Shown: positions 6,849 through 7,621 of the stretch, piece after piece | Layout: each line of letters opens with the position of its first letter | How positions within the stretch are numbered: the first letter of the stretch is position 1 | Assembly: GCA_023430065.1 (NCBI GenBank) | Contig: JAEZCG010000031.1 | Location: 1-7,621 of the forward strand | DNA length: 7,621 bases | Direction of reading: 5' to 3' | Source of the DNA: Pseudomonadota bacterium | GTDB lineage: Bacteria; Pseudomonadota; Gammaproteobacteria; Burkholderiales; SHXO01 | Notes under the pieces: model-generated | Databases searched by the model: none | Told to the model about the DNA's origin: nothing | What the model saw: only the letters and a program-made list of their open reading frames with translations | Translations under genes and position numbers: made by a program

Positions 6849-7621
6849 ATGGAACTCGCTTCTCTCGACCTCACCGGCGTCGCGCCACCCACGCTGCACG
6901 TGCAGCTGCTCGGCCGCTTCGCGGTATGGGTGGACGGCACCGAGCTGAGCGCCGAGCGCTGGCCGAGCCTGCGCGCCAGCCATCTGGTGCAGCTGCTTGC
7001 GCTGCAGCCGCGCCACCGCCTCACGCGCGATCAGGTGGTCGACGCCCTGTGGCCGCAGCTCGACGCCCAGGCCGGCGGGGCCAACCTGCGCAAGGCGCTG
7101 CACCACGCGCGTCAGGCGCTGGGGCGGCACGACGCCGTGGTGGCGCAGGGAAGCGAACTGGTGCTGTGGCCGGCCCGGCCGATCGTGGTCGACGCCGACG
7201 ACTTCGAGCAGACAGCCGACGCCGCACTGGCGCAGCGCGATCCGGCCGCCTGCGCCGGCGCGGCCGGCGCCTATGCGGGTGACCTGCTGCCCGGCTCGCG
7301 CTACGAAGCGTGGACCGAGGGTGCGCGCGAACGCCTGCGCGCGCGCCACCTCGCTTTGCTGCGCGCGGCCGGGGATTGGGAGAAGCTGGCGGAGTTGGAG
7401 CCTTCCGACGAGCCCGCGCACCGCGCGCTGATGCAGCGCGAGCTCGAAGCCGGCAACCGGGCCACGGCGCTGCGCTGGTATGCGCATCTGCGCGACGCCC
7501 TGCAGGACCAGCTCGGCGTGGCGCCCGACGCGGAGACCGATCGCCTCTACCAGCGCATCATCGCCGGCCTGCAGCCGGGCAGCCCGGCCTTCGTGGGCCG
7601 CGCGCTGCCGCTGGCGCAGGC
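6849..7621 (+). CDS. SARP/AfsR-like BTAD-domain transcriptional regulator, N-terminal 257 residues (runs off the right edge)
   Basis: This is a putative cytoplasmic DNA-binding activator. Residues 15-95 resemble the OmpR-type winged helix of SARP proteins (LHVQLLGRFAVWVDG, then DQVVDALWP and NLRKALHHARQALG). Residues 113-237 fit the bacterial transcriptional activation domain, from VDADDFE to QLGVAPDAETDRLYQRI. The visible part ends shortly after FVGR at 248-251, the usual lead into an AAA/STAND ATPase domain, so the full protein is probably large and LAL/AfsR-like. ATG 6849 is the first plausible start. No Shine-Dalgarno is visible, so the message may be leaderless or weakly initiated. It is divergent from the globin gene, and regulating that gene is a natural but untested role. 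Confidence 0.85.
   Translation, partial: MELASLDLTGVAPPTLHVQLLGRFAVWVDGTELSAERWPSLRASHLVQLLALQPRHRLTRDQVVDALWPQLDAQAGGANLRKALHHARQALGRHDAVVAQGSELVLWPARPIVVDADDFEQTADAALAQRDPAACAGAAGAYAGDLLPGSRYEAWTEGARERLRARHLALLRAAGDWEKLAELEPSDEPAHRALMQRELEAGNRATALRWYAHLRDALQDQLGVAPDAETDRLYQRIIAGLQPGSPAFVGRALPLAQ

Overview
This is a high-GC window carrying part of a selenocysteine-dependent respiratory formate dehydrogenase locus. It also holds a small globin gene and the start of a divergent multidomain regulator. The protein sequences resemble the E. coli Fdn/Fdo enzyme closely. Base composition and the intergenic palindromic repeats fit a proteobacterium, most likely beta (Burkholderiales/Rhodocyclales-like) or Xanthomonadales-like gamma. 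That placement is an impression from sequence style and was not tested by a search.

Layout, reading the minus strand from right to left. (1) 6849-7621 (+) is the 5' part of a SARP/BTAD-type transcriptional regulator that runs off the right edge. (2) 6718-6848 is a 131-nt divergent intergenic region with short palindromes. (3) 6148-6717 (-) is one uninterrupted reading frame with two well-placed Shine-Dalgarno/ATG starts. The inner start gives a 122-aa group-1-like truncated haemoglobin, and the outer start adds a 67-residue extension of unknown function. (4) 5978-6147 is the fdnG upstream region, with a candidate sigma70 promoter and a strong dyad. (5) 2903-5977 (-) is fdnG, interrupted by an in-frame TGA at codon 198 that is followed by a textbook bacterial SECIS hairpin; the two open halves are one selenoprotein gene of 1024 residues. 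(6) 2031-2894 (-) is the four-cluster ferredoxin beta subunit. (7) 1405-2034 (-) is the cytochrome b gamma subunit. (8) 1170-1404 is a gene-free gap packed with four hairpins that look like dispersed palindromic repeats. (9) 255-1169 (-) is fdhE. (10) 1-247 (-) is the start of selA (selenocysteine synthase), truncated by the left edge.

How the genes work together: FdnG (Tat-exported, Mo/W-bis-MGD, Sec, one Fe-S cluster) oxidises formate in the periplasm. FdnH passes the electrons through four [4Fe-4S] clusters to the di-haem membrane subunit FdnI, which reduces quinone. FdhE is the dedicated maturation factor. SelA makes Sec-tRNA(Sec), which is needed to decode the TGA in fdnG. The locus therefore bundles a selenoenzyme, its maturation factor and part of the selenocysteine machinery; selB and selC are not visible here. 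Tight spacing and overlap couple G-H-I and E-A, while the repeat-filled gap separates the two groups.

No wholly new system is evident. The less ordinary elements are the two-start globin frame with its unrecognised extension, the divergent BTAD regulator beside it, and the hairpin cluster inside the formate dehydrogenase operon.
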